Of a stretch of DNA of 64,000 nucleotides, positions 21,801 to 30,728 are shown piece after piece (position 1 is the stretch's first letter; every line of letters starts with the position of its first letter). Source of the stretch: Anthopleura xanthogrammica (taxonomy: Eukaryota; Cnidaria; Anthozoa; Actiniaria; Actiniidae); the NCBI GenBank assembly GCA_964019055.1, contig OZ025213.1, positions 10,095,583-10,159,582 on the forward strand, given 5' to 3'. Below the pieces are notes generated by a model. The model did not search any database, was not told the DNA's origin, and saw only the letters and a list, made by a program, of their open reading frames with translations. Position numbers and translations under genes: made by a program.

Positions 21801-24674
21801 GATGAAATGAGGATTTGGAACAGAAGAAGTAATGTTGATCTTGTGAAGGATGGCTGGAAACTAAATGTAAGACCCGATTTGTATAAGGATCTGCTGCATT
21901 TGTGGAAGTTAGACCAAGTAGAAGGTGGTGTGGTTAAAGATATTGTCGGGAGCTGTCATCTTTACTTCAAAACGTTCCATAAGCCTCAATGGGGGTTCTC
22001 AGGCTCCAACATGGCTACACAGAACCGAGATGAAGTGACGTTTCCTAACAGTACATTCAAACGAAAAGCCAAATCGTTTTGCTTCGCCGTGATACTTTCT
22101 GGTCCATTGTTCAAAAACTGTAAAGCACTCGGAGACGGAATTGCCCAGTTTTTCTATACCAACTGTTTATATGAAGCCAGCATTTCCTTGGATCATCAAT
22201 CTGCTATCTATTCGGTTACATCATTTGCCGACTATTGTCAAGCAGCTCTAAGGCTCACAGATTGGCCTGCACAAGAACTGTGCAATCTATTTCCCGAAGA
22301 AAGGTTTCCTTTTTGGATTGGTAAGCAATGCGGAACGTCGTGTATTTTTGGTTATCCCGTTATATCTACAAATTCTACGGATGAGTTAAGGTGCAAATGT
22401 GAAGAAAGTTATTGGGGTGGAAACTGTCAATATCTTTGTCCTGGAGGCCTACACAATACATGTAATGGACATGGAGTTTGTGATGCTGCAAACGGTTTTT
22501 GTAGCTGTGAACCACATTGGAAAGGTGGTGAAAATGAAACAATCAACTTTTTCCAAAATGCCCTACCGTGTTCAAGGTGTTCTGAAGGCTGGACTGGAGG
22601 TGATTGCAATATCGCCGTAACAGCTAATATCTCTGATAATGGACTATTGATTAACTATGGAGACCCTCACTTCACAACTGTGACAGGGGCTAGCTATAAC
22701 CTTGAAACTCCGGGTCCCTTTCTTCTAATTAATACAACCAATATCACCGTGCAAATTTTACAAGTTCCTTGTAATAACAGAGTCTCTTGTCGGCGAATCT
22801 CAGAACTGACTTTGAAAACAACATCATTTAAGTTATCTGTCAAGGCGATTGATTTATTAACTGTAGACACACTGTTGACTGCTGAAAGCAACAAAGAACA
22901 CCCGCTTTCACAATCCAAACAATGGAGGAATCTTACTACGGATAAACTATCGTTCTATCGCTGGCCAACACCTAATATCCTGGAAATAGTATTACTTGGC
23001 GATGAGAAAATTAATATCTTGTTCTATAACGGAACCCTTGGAACCGCCATTGAAATTCCACATCATAAAAGTAGCCTATCAGATGGACTAAGTGGAACTA
23101 GTACAGGACGCTGGATAACTAATTTACAGTCTGAACAAGCGGTTGTCAATTCTTCTATTTTGAATCAAGACCTTATAGATAGAACTCTGTCAGCTCGAGA
23201 AAGACTATCTTTAGACGATAACATTTTGGCAAGTACATATTCTAAACATTATTTCAATGGTGCTGGGTTCATGCTTGGCTTCACTGACAACCATCTTTCG
23301 ATTGATGCAAGCGGAACATTTCCGACCCTTGATGAATTTACTATCGAGCTGTGGGTTTGCCTTGTCAACAAGAATTCGGATATATATAAACTTTGTTCGT
23401 CCATTAATGAAACACAAAACGTTACTCATTTTCCAACAACAGAGCAACATTCTCTGTTTTCGATTAGTAATGGAATTGATGATTTTGCTCTTCTCTACAA
23501 CGGGGAAGTCGTTGTGTTATGGAATGATCGAGAACTGCAAACGGGGCTATCCGTAAATGAAGGGGAATGGACGCACCTGACCATAACATGGAGAGCAAAC
23601 GATGGTCGTATGCAAGTGCTGAAAACCACTTCAAAAGCAAGTTACAAATCTGTCAAGTACGGAGTGCAAATGGGTGGCAAACTACAGCTGGTTGGTAAAC
23701 TGGTACTTGGTAAATATCTTAGGGGAACTGAAACTTTTAAAGATTACAATCTAAGAGGCGCATTGGATGAGTTACGTATGTGGCAGTACGCTAAAACCGA
23801 AGAAGAAATTTCAAAATTAATGAACTTCAAGTTTGACTACTATATTGATGGCCTTGTTCTTAGTATTCCATTTGATGAAGGATTTGGGAAGACTGTTGGT
23901 GCTTTCGTGTACAACCTAATGGAAGAAGGTTCTCTTGAAACCAGTGGGACAAACCAAAGCAATGTTAAAATAATACATCTTGAGGCAAACGAAGAAGGTC
24001 CACCACCTAGATGGTTACCATCAGGTGTACTGTCAACTCCATTAACCAACTACAGTCTAGTTTTCTTTAACCAAAGTCTGCGAGAAGAAGCGTTCAACCT
24101 TTGTCATAAATGGTTCTATAGTGGAATTGTTCAACAGCTTTGCAGTTCTCGGCTTGTGTCACAAGCAAGATTTCATTTTGAGGCCTGCCTTGCAGACATC
24201 GCTGATGGTGGCAGCATTTCGCATTACAAGCTTTCAATAAGTTTATTTGGTTTCTATTGCCAAAAAGTCCTCGATATCGAAGAATGTAAGCTGTATGGAA
24301 CATATGATGCATTCCCTCCCTGCTATAAGGAGGCATATGATACTGATTTTCCGATTTTCTTGGTTACCATAACGACGGCCGTGATTGTCGCAACAGTCAT
24401 TCTTTGTTGCTGCATAATATGTTGCTGTCGTAGAAGAAAAAGAAAGGACAAGCAAAAGAAGGAAGTGTATGTCGAAGAGCCTTCAGGTCACAATTACACA
24501 TTTGGTGCTGCAGAATATCCTTATGGCAATCAAGACGAAATGGAGTTAAATTCATTGGGAGTTGAGATTCAAATAAAAACTGAACTACATGACGATGAAC
24601 TGCCAAACGGAGAAACCAACTTGGTACTCAACTTGCATGACGATGAAGAGGAGGATAGTGAAACGAAAGTTTAA
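1..24674 (+). CDS. Giant EGF/VWD/LamG transmembrane protein gene, 5'-partial
   Basis: Eight in-window exons join cleanly with GT..AG introns: 1-981, 1073-1399, 1717-2886, 3773-6056, 6385-6505, 7107-9935, 10135-10315 and 10426-24674 (stop TAA 24672-24674). This gives about 7,379 codons. The first codon is not in the window, because position 1 already lies inside an EGF repeat. Domains in order: a long Cys-rich EGF array; a small beta-rich domain (WFGYENKN motif); nine units of EGF pair, VWD-like, LamG-like and Cys-rich helical domain; a transmembrane helix; and an acidic cytoplasmic tail. The product is predicted to be a type I cell-surface protein with a very large ectodomain; adhesion, glycocalyx or matrix roles are inference. 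The helical domain resembles the one after the VWD domain in VWDE proteins, and a VWDE-like gene lies 6 kb downstream. I do not recognise a named orthologue with this architecture. Joining the exons into one gene is well supported by phase and by domains that cross the introns. Confidence 0.9.
1400..1716 (+). other. Intron of giant gene
   Basis: Phase-1 intron of 317 bp between EGF exons; AT-rich, with a short CAA-rich run at about 1615-1641. Nothing else is seen in it. Confidence 0.8.
3371..3569. mobile_element. MITE-like element in intron
   Basis: Terminal arms 3371-3395 and 3545-3569 are reverse complements over 25 bases with one mismatch (left arm starts TTAGTATAAATACAAAGG). They enclose about 150 bp without coding potential. 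This is the form of a non-autonomous DNA transposon. The superfamily is not identified. Confidence 0.7.
3593..3662. repeat. Short hairpin next to the intronic MITE
   Basis: Arms 3593-3615 and 3640-3662 are 23-base reverse complements with one mismatch (core ATCGATGAATATTTACC) around a 24-base loop rich in CTCG/GCCG. It could be a separate foldback element or the outer part of the neighbouring element. Confidence 0.7.
5721..6505 (+). other. Small beta-rich domain between EGF array and VWD units
   Basis: After the last EGF the protein carries a stretch with the elements WFGYENKN, VGPDNRF, LLPGKHHRVFSM and LVWVLANP, then a closing Cys (NYREC). The intron 6057-6384 divides it. The pattern (aromatic-GY-x-N-x-N, then N-x-F, PG-x-H and a final W) looks like a single compact beta-sandwich seen in many secreted proteins, but I cannot name the family with certainty. 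It separates the two halves of the ectodomain. Confidence 0.55.
6057..6384 (+). other. Intron of giant gene
   Basis: 328-bp intron interrupting the beta-rich domain after two bases of an Arg codon. No repeats or coding signal seen. Confidence 0.8.
6506..7106 (+). other. Intron of giant gene with AAT microsatellite
   Basis: 601-bp phase-0 intron marking the boundary between the beta-rich domain and the first VWD unit. It contains an AAT-type microsatellite at about 6802-6893 and nothing else recognisable. Confidence 0.8.
6802..6893. repeat. (TAA)n microsatellite
   Basis: A run of about 90 bases of TAA units with a few interruptions (AAA, AGT, GAG) toward its 3' side. Confidence 0.95.
7128..8966 (+). 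other. Unit 1: EGF pair / VWD-like / LamG-like / helical
   Basis: The unit starts at Cys codon 7128 (CVCRDGFWGRDC). The VWD-like part begins near 7357 (FITFDG) and ends in a GLWGNCNG turn near 7770. LamG runs from about 7962 (GGYALFLNN) through DELRIWN and LWKFNEGQG (about 8510). The helical Cys domain is at about 8668-8900, and the unit closes with EWIGPTC. It lies in one exon (7107-9935). Confidence 0.85.
9007..11130 (+). other. Unit 2, split by two introns
   Basis: The EGF pair starts at 9007 (CQCKNGFFG) and the VWD-like part near 9255 (YYSTFDG). LamG starts near 9858 and is divided by introns 9936-10134 and 10316-10425 before DDVRIW at about 10595. The helical domain is at about 10861-11060. 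An RKR basic site lies between VWD and LamG (about 9770) and could be cleaved by a proprotein convertase. Confidence 0.83.
10426..24674 (+). CDS. 14.25-kb terminal coding exon of the giant gene
   Basis: The frame is open from the acceptor ending at 10425 to TAA at 24674, with no stop in over 4,740 codons. The ATG at 10446 is internal: the protein continues upstream through the exons at 10135-10315 and 7107-9935, whose LamG halves join this one. The exon holds the second half of unit 2, all of units 3-9, the membrane anchor and the tail. Codon use and domain pattern are uniform throughout, so hidden introns are unlikely. The first two units are split by introns and the later seven are not, which fits tandem duplication of an intronless unit inside one exon. 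Confidence 0.93.
11170..12940 (+). other. Unit 3: EGF pair / VWD-like / LamG-like / helical
   Basis: The EGF pair starts at about 11170 (CVCEHGYWGKNC), VWD-like at about 11402 (HFTSFDG), LamG at about 11953 with DEIRIWN at about 12394, and the helical domain at about 12650. The unit closes with WVGVKC at about 12914. It retains CGNCDGNINND, close to the canonical VWD CGN-x-DG turn. Confidence 0.85.
12974..14780 (+). other. Unit 4: EGF pair / VWD-like / LamG-like / helical
   Basis: The EGF pair starts at about 12974 (CICNPSFWGMNC), VWD-like at about 13210 (HFITLDG), LamG at about 13807 with DELVIWKR at about 14245, and the helical domain at about 14510. The VWD part is diverged: the Cys before the Asn-Ala core of sister units is missing. 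Confidence 0.83.
14815..16700 (+). other. Unit 5: EGF pair / VWD-like / LamG-like / helical
   Basis: The EGF pair starts at about 14815 (CICDTGYWAADC), VWD-like at about 15073, LamG at about 15718 with DEVNVWN at about 16162, and the helical domain at about 16428. A long Ser/Thr/Asn- and Lys-rich linker (about 15510-15710) separates VWD from LamG and ends in the basic EKR site. Confidence 0.83.
16744..18625 (+). other. Unit 6: EGF pair / VWD-like / LamG-like / helical
   Basis: The EGF pair starts at about 16744 (CECDKGYFGKNC), VWD-like at about 16989, LamG at about 17641 with DQMRIWN at about 18082, and the helical domain at about 18346 (AKAEEFCSK). The usual TFDG signature at the start of the VWD part is TLTG here, as in unit 9. 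Confidence 0.84.
18664..20490 (+). other. Unit 7: EGF pair / VWD-like / LamG-like / helical
   Basis: The EGF pair starts at about 18664 (CVCDKGFWGSDC), VWD-like at about 18904 (HITFDG), LamG at about 19498 with DEVRIWKR at about 19938, and the helical domain at about 20212. The VWD end retains GIMGSCDKNPNND. Confidence 0.85.
20530..22335 (+). other. Unit 8: EGF pair / VWD-like / LamG-like / helical
   Basis: The EGF pair starts at about 20530 (CKCDNGYWGEEC), VWD-like at about 20779 (YYTTFNG), LamG at about 21370 with DEMRIWNRR at about 21802, and the helical domain at about 22057. The LWKFNEGEG signature of LamG is changed to LWKLDQVEG in this unit. Confidence 0.84.
22390..24345 (+). other. 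Unit 9: diverged last unit before the membrane
   Basis: The EGF pair starts at about 22390 (CKCEESYWGGNC) and has an Asn-rich insert. The VWD-like part begins with a canonical GDPHF (about 22662). LamG starts at about 23260 and is longer than in the other units (IELWVCLV, DELRMWQY). The helical Cys domain is at about 24081-24280, just outside the membrane. It is the least similar of the nine and probably the oldest, or specialised for its membrane-proximal position. Confidence 0.84.
24346..24671 (+). other. Transmembrane helix and cytoplasmic tail
   Basis: A hydrophobic span of about 22 residues (IFLVTITTAVIVATVIL and on) is followed by six cysteines in two CCC clusters and then the basic stop-transfer RRRKRKDKQKK. 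The juxtamembrane cysteines beside basic residues are plausible S-palmitoylation sites. The tail has about 80 residues, is acidic near its end and contains tyrosines (YVEEP, NYTF, YPYG). The final residues ETKV fit a class I PDZ ligand (S/T-x-hydrophobic-COOH). This suggests coupling of the ectodomain to a submembrane scaffold. Confidence 0.8.
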
Positions 24675-24879
24675 ATCATGGCGTAGTGCCATTAGTGGAA
24701 TGGTGACTGCTAATGTATGCAGCAGTCAACACTGATTGTTCGTGTGTTTTACAACAAATTTTGTGTGATTTTTACTACGTATATTCTATCCATTTGATTG
24801 AACTTGAACTTTAATTTTTTCTATCAACTATAAAATTCAATAATATAGTCCACCAATATTTTCAAGCATCTATATTGCT
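24675..24879 (+). other. Probable 3' UTR of the giant gene
   Basis: AT-rich non-coding sequence after the stop. AATAAA occurs only at 24997-25002 (inside the following inverted-repeat element) and at 25779-25784, so the polyadenylation site is uncertain. Confidence 0.45.
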
Positions 24880-25283
24880 CAGAGGAGGATCTAGGGTTAT
24901 ATAACCGTATGCATTGCGAGTGAAATATATCATTTTTCAATTTAAAAAGCTGAAATTAATATGTTCGAAATTGAAAAAGAAAATCAATTTTACTTAAATA
25001 AATTGTATGTCATACCTTTAAAAGATATATGCATTCTAGATTCTTCAAGAAATTTAGAGATGCTCAAAACTCTGGAGTACTTTAGAGTACTGTCAGGTTT
25101 AGTAAAGGTCCTACAACTTGCTACTTTAGCTGCTTTTATTTGCCATGATGTCTTTATTGAATGCTAAAGCAACACTGACTTTACTATTAGTATTAGTAGT
25201 ATTAGAAGTATAATTACAAAATGTGCATATCCCGTCCCGCATATCCCGCAAAGGCAGTTGGGATAGTCCTAGATCCTCCTCTA
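24880..25283. mobile_element. hAT-like non-autonomous element
   Basis: Perfect 15-base terminal inverted repeats (AGAGGAGGATCTAGG at 24881-24895; its reverse complement at 25268-25282) enclose about 370 bp of non-coding DNA. The CAGRGG...GGATCYAGG-type end resembles hAT-superfamily termini. I could not see a clean 8-bp target duplication, so the class is tentative. It sits in or just after the 3' UTR of the giant gene and carries an AATAAA. Confidence 0.6.
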
Positions 25284-28200
25284 AACATTTACTTATCTTT
25301 TACAGTTATTTTGAGTGTTGATTAGCTATAGCGTCATGACACACCAACTTATTACTTAGTTGGAAAAGCGTATCTAAATACAACGAAGTGTTTGTGTTTT
25401 TTAGATTCTTTTGAAAAATTTGATTTATTTTCTAATTGCTGTATTTTTAAGGGAAATCTAAATACAATGAAGTGTTTGCGATTTTAAAGATTTTTTTCGA
25501 AAAATTTGATTTTTTTAAATGCTATATTTCGAGGTAATTTACGACTTCTATTAATCAATAGTAAAAATATAACAGTAACATTGAACAAAAATTTTATTTT
25601 CTAAAGATTACTAATATTAAGCTTGTCATAAAAATGAAGACTTTTTTGTCCACACTATTTACTTTTTTTAAAGAAACTATAGTTTATATATCAAATCTTT
25701 TTCTTGCTAAAACTTGCATTTTATATATCAAACAATATATACTACTTTTGTGTGAATTTAATGATTATTATGTTTAACAATAAATTTCAACATAAGACAC
25801 TTAAGCGTAGCTATTTAATTTTGTTTTTGTTTGTTTGTTTTTTTTGTTTGTTTTTTTGTTTATTTTTGTTGGGTCTAGTCTAAGGCCTTATACTGTTAAA
25901 TTATTTCACCTGTTCGAAAAACGGAAGACCATTTTCAGTTATTGATATTTTCTAGGTACTACTGATGTCGAAGGAATTATATAACAGAGTTTACGAAATG
26001 ACTGCGTTGACAGTGCAACCAACCCCCCTCCCCCAAAATTCTACTAAAAAAGTATCATCACGGGTTGAGATATCCGCTGTGATGCAACGAAGAGTATATA
26101 GGCATTTTGTACGACACATGCGCACAAAAATAGTTCTTTGGCGCCAGTTTAAGTTTGAGTGAAGACGGACTTTTGAATGGCGATCTAGACGGGGGAAAAT
26201 TATCACAAATTTGAGAGATTAATATGAAAAGATGACCTGCAGCACAATCATCCTGGTCAGTCATTATTGGATGTCACCCTGCCAGAAAAATTTGCTGCAT
26301 GCTTCTGAGAACCAAGGGCGTTTTCGAGATAATCTCATTTAATGGTCGATATAAGTTTTCAAACTCAGATTATATTTTTATTGGTCTAAAATGAAGAAAT
26401 ACTGCTTATTAGTAGGTCAAAGTCCATAAAAAATCTTTACATAGTCCGGCGATGGCCTACTTGGTCGATTTATTGCAATTTTGAAACACAAAATAGAAAA
26501 ATAAAAAGCTTTTGAAACAAATATCAACTTCTTAACATTTACCAAACAACAACAAAAAAACACCTGATAGCTTTTGAACCGTTGGAATGTTATACTTACT
26601 TTTGAACATAGGAGGCTCCAAAGGGGTTTCATTGGAAAAATAAAAATAAGTTCAACTGTTCGCCGATTGTCGACATTTTACTGACACTCTTTTTAAACAT
26701 TTTTTAAGGCGAGCAATTTTCCACATAGAAATAAATTGCTGAGCATCTGCTTGCAACTTTTGAGACGTGTGTTACTTAAGTGGAGCATTTCCGCTTGCGC
26801 AGATGGAAGCATGGTTTCATATTTTACCCCATAGAATACTGACAGATCTTGCTGAGAAAAAAAGCCAGCATATTTGAAAGTACTTGACCTGATCAAGAAA
26901 TAGGAGAGGAATCTTTAATTGCAGGGACGTGGAATGATAATCAATTAAGATTAAGCTTAGTATTGGGTGCGTACAAGAGCTGAGAGCAGATTTAACAAAT
27001 ATCATACACCTTTTTCATAAAGCTATATTCTTGCTTATGTATTTTAGACAAATGTTTTAATGAAATCATTACTTTCATGCAAAAGGGAATGCTAGAATTA
27101 GCAATCTGGCCAAATTTGAAAAAAAGAGCACCAAAGTTTGCAGAGCTATAAAGGTTTGAATTTTAAAGGATTGGTGTGGAAAATGCACTCCTGGCCTTTT
27201 TGGCCTCGTTTTCATTTTTTTCTAAGTTTAAAATATTAATAACTCCTTAATGGTTAATGTTACCTAATACTTTAATACTGCATAGTTCTGCTTATTGGTA
27301 GTATTTACTTTCATGTGGGGGTGTTTGATTATTTGTAGACATTCATTTTCTTGTTTTAGGCTAATGAGATGGCGGCCATTATGATAAAGGTCAATACGCT
27401 TAGGTTTTCGATATGTAGTGAGAAGTGAATCACCATTCGCAGCTATTTTAAGCTTAAGATGGATATAACATCACTGATCTTTATGTTTTTGAATCTCTTA
27501 AAAATATTTAAGGTGGATGGTTTCGATATACAAAACTCTTGTAAAGCACTTCTGGTTGATTGATTGATTAAGTTGTATTACTTTCTCGAAATGGAGAAGA
27601 ACAGAAAAGAAACAGATCTGAAATTGATCTGTTTATTGTCCTTTGATCATTTGCCAATTCTGCTCAAAGGACTATTAGCACGTAATATTATACTTCAAAT
27701 TATATGACCTTCTAGGAGTTATTTATTACTGAACTATGAAGCACTGCGTATTTTGCTCAGACGTCCATCGAATGCGCTTCTCTTCATTCGATCAGGACAC
27801 TACACCACTTACTGTTAAAAGATATTTTAGCTGCCCATTCGTAGGTAGGTCCATCTTATGGTCTTAAATTAAATCTTATAAAAATAGTGTGTTTTGCACG
27901 ATTTTTGATTTTTTAGTTTGTCTAATTTTTTTATTTGTCCATTTATTTATTCTGATTTCGGGAGTGATCTGTTCGGATATTTCTTCTCCTACATGCAATC
28001 TGATTCGTTAAATTGATGCCATTATTTTAAATCCATGTTGTGCAATTTTGTCTGAAATAAATTCAGGGAATAATTTTCAAAATAAGGGCCACAGTATTTA
28101 GACAACAATTGCACTCCATGCAGTTCAATTATCAGTATAAGATTAATGTCCAGCGCTATTCCTTGCGCATCTGCGACACGGAGAACTCCAGCATCTCAGG

Positions 28201-28818
28201 TGTATTTTATTATTTTTTTTTTTTACTTTCAATGATGCTTCCCAAAATTGAACACAAATGTGGTTTAGGCATTTCCTCGTTATCAATTTCCTAACCTCTG
28301 CACTTTATAATATGTAAGCAGGGACTAGAAGATCTTCATATCCGCTCTATAGACATGAACCACAAGTGCATTGTTCAGACATGGGCTGCAGTTGTAATTG
28401 TATTCTTGGTTCTAAAAGAGAGCAAAGAAAGTGAACCAGACCCCTTGGGGTAAGTTTCTTCACGGTATCTTCTATATATACTAGAGATTAAATTTTTTTA
28501 AAACCACACGAAATTAAGAAGAAAAAAACATATATAACATAAAAAATTATACATATAAAAAAGGCTTATCAATCGAAAATTGTTAGATATAGTGTATATA
28601 TGCAGTTTATAGTCCATATCCCCCAAGTCTGTCAGCTTCATGCTAATAAGAAAACAAAATAGAAACCGTGACGCAAGCCAACTTTTTATATCATAACATT
28701 GAACATTTTAATTTTTTTAGTTTATTGCGTTTCGCAGACTGTCTCGTTATATCCATATATCTTTTATCAAATTTTTTTTCTCTTGAGGCTTATAATTTTC
28801 TCATTTGAGTCTCCATAG
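25284..28818. other. Intergenic, no gene seen
   Basis: About 3.5 kb of AT-rich DNA with only short, low-complexity open frames on both strands. It contains a T/GTTT-rich run at about 25819-25868 and a (TGAT)n-TAAGTTGTATT segment at about 27547-27576 that resembles a retroposon tail. No domain or splice-supported exon recognised. Confidence 0.6.
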
Positions 28819-28988
28819 CGAAAACGACGTTCCCGTTCACCTAGGGCTTCTCACAGTTTTGTTTATTCATCTTCTTATAGAGGTAACGTGTGTTCTGTGA
28901 CTAAAATAAGGTCAAGCAGATTGAAACGTCTTGTGTGGCCTTGGTGCGATCCAAAATATTCATCTGAAGATGAGCTAGAGTTTTGCAG
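28819..28988 (+). other. Possible exon, basic then acidic peptide
   Basis: Between an acceptor-like CCATAG and a donor-like CAG/GTAAGA there is a 170-base open stretch. It would encode an Arg/Ser-rich start (RKRRSRSPRASHSF) followed by VWPWCDPKYSSEDELEF. The composition is peptide-like, but there is no known domain and no proven partner exon. It could be a remnant of a mobile-element protein or an exon of an unrecognised gene. Confidence 0.25.
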
Positions 28989-28994
28989 GTAAGA

Positions 28995-29100
28995 CCCGGT
29001 TTAGACGTCGAATTTCACATGTGCCGAATCTAATGCACATGAGCAAAACATGAATTAATCTGCATTAGAGTTGGCACATGTGTGACGTCTAAATCAGGCC
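28995..29100. mobile_element. 106-bp MITE with TAAGA target duplication
   Basis: TIRs related to GGCCTGATTTAGACGTC (left end CCCGGTTTAGACGTC) bound a foldback with inner arms around CACATGTGCC. Direct 5-base copies TAAGA lie at 28990-28994 and 29101-29105. The insertion is immediately 3' of the donor-like GT of the candidate exon at 28819-28988. Confidence 0.75.
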
Positions 29101-29208
29101 TAAGAGATGATAATGACTCGGATACGGATATATTTGTATAAATGAACCTTTTTTCAACCGAATGCCCCATAAGGCAAACTCGTGGATATACGATACGATT
29201 CAGTGACG

Positions 29209-29209
29209 A

Positions 29210-29261
<52 letters not shown>

Positions 29262-29330
29262 GTTTATTTAAAAACGTGTCGCCCAGGAGCTTTAAGAGCT
29301 ATATGTAATATATGTATATACAGCGATTTG
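29209..29330 (-). repeat. (AATC)n plus retroposon-like tail
   Basis: About 48 bases of AATC units at about 29212-29260 run into AGTTTATTTAAAAACG and then unique-looking sequence. A tetranucleotide run next to AGTTTATT is what the 3' end of a minus-oriented non-LTR retroposon would look like. Confidence 0.5.
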
Positions 29331-29638
29331 CAAAAATTCTGCAAAACTCAAATATACCAATATATCAATATATTACGTAAGGTATTATGCTTCTCTGCAA
29401 AAATTCACATTATAAAGTGCCTTGGACCTCCGTTGGTGTACGTCAATGTAAACCTCAATTTACAAAAATTCTTCAAAATTGCTAGGCTAGGCATTATCCC
29501 ACATCGAAAAGTGAAGCTCTTATTTCTTATATTCTTCTTCGTAATTTCTCAAGTTTCTAGCTCATGAATATTTTGGTTGAAAGTTTACATAATATTAATT
29601 CCTATATGTTCTTGTTTTTAGACATTACTATACATTTG

Positions 29639-29794
29639 AAAAAGATTGGTATTGGGAAGAAGAAAGGAAGAAAGAGACTTACACTCACTACTACTGTTGC
29701 CCAGGATGGCTCAAAAGTGGACGTCACTGCTCAATACGTAATGCGTTATGATGATAAAGAATGTACTGACCGTCTTACACAGAAAGTCGTGTAA
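29639..29794 (+). other. Possible terminal exon, Lys-rich peptide
   Basis: After an acceptor-like TTTTTAG at about 29629-29635, an open frame encodes ITIHLKKIGIGKKKGRKRL, then TTTVAQDGSKVDVTAQYVM and a stop at 29794. I do not recognise it. It might go with the exon candidate at 28819-28988, or be old mobile-element coding sequence. Confidence 0.25.
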
Positions 29795-30471
29795 CACGAA
29801 TCATTAAAAGTTTAAGTCTAAATTAATATGATCTCTATTCAATCATTTTCAGAGCTTTGTTATACATTCGAAAAGCCTTTTCTTTTGACTCATGTTGACT
29901 CTGAGTAATATGAGAATATATCTAGCAGTGACATAACGAGTTTAGATGGTGATAGTACAATCATTTCTAATTCAATCATTTCCTGGTCATGTAAAAGAAA
30001 TTGACTAACACGTGAAAATCTCTATTTTTTTCTTATTTTCTTATAGGTGATCCATGCCCCAAAGGAATAGAAAACTGTACCGGTATTTCAATTGATATAT
30101 TGTAAGCCCAAGCTATGTATTATACTTCGTATTATAGGTAGGAGAGATATAAAAGACAAAGAACACTGTAATTCAAATATAATTTATTAATATTTTTTTT
30201 TAGTATTTCTTAGTATACTTCCCATATATGACTTCTTCTAAGTATAATCATACATAGCTTGGGTTACTTATGTTGTAATTAACTTCAAAGCGCAGCACAC
30301 AAACTATGCATTTTTATTGCCTTTGCTGATCATTGAACAACTCACCTCATGTAGAATCTGTACTGAGAATATTGTCAGATGTGTCATAGGCACTTGTCGT
30401 GTACTTATGGCTTATTGTCGAGCAATATATTTATTACCAGATACTGAGATTGAGCTGCCTGTGTTCAAACT

Positions 30472-30697
30472 CAATTGACCTATTTCACTATGACGTCACA
30501 GCTTGTCTACATGGATAAGTATAATAGAAATTTAGGTTAAATCTCCTTTCGTTTGGAATATTTAGTGCAATATTTAGGTGCTCTAACTTTCGACTATATC
30601 ATGAACCAAACTTGCTGCTATTTTGTCCCCTCTGGCGACCATGATCCCAAAACAATAGATTGTTTTGATGTGACGTCATAGTGAAATTGGGCAATTA
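30472..30697. mobile_element. MITE-like element with GACGTCA-containing TIRs
   Basis: Arms of about 28 bases (left CAATTGACCTATTTCACTAT, continuing to GACGTCACA at 30500; right from TGTGACGTCATAGTGAAATT at about 30670) are near-perfect inverted repeats around a non-coding centre. It lies just upstream of the first recognised exon of the VWDE-like gene. Confidence 0.75.
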
Positions 30698-30728
30698 ACT
30701 CGAACGTGTTGTACAATTTTTTTTGTAG

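Noticed and set aside
30047..30101. Possible upstream exon of the VWDE-like gene (DPCPKGIENC)
   Set aside because: It has splice-like borders, but its end phase does not fit the exon at 30729.
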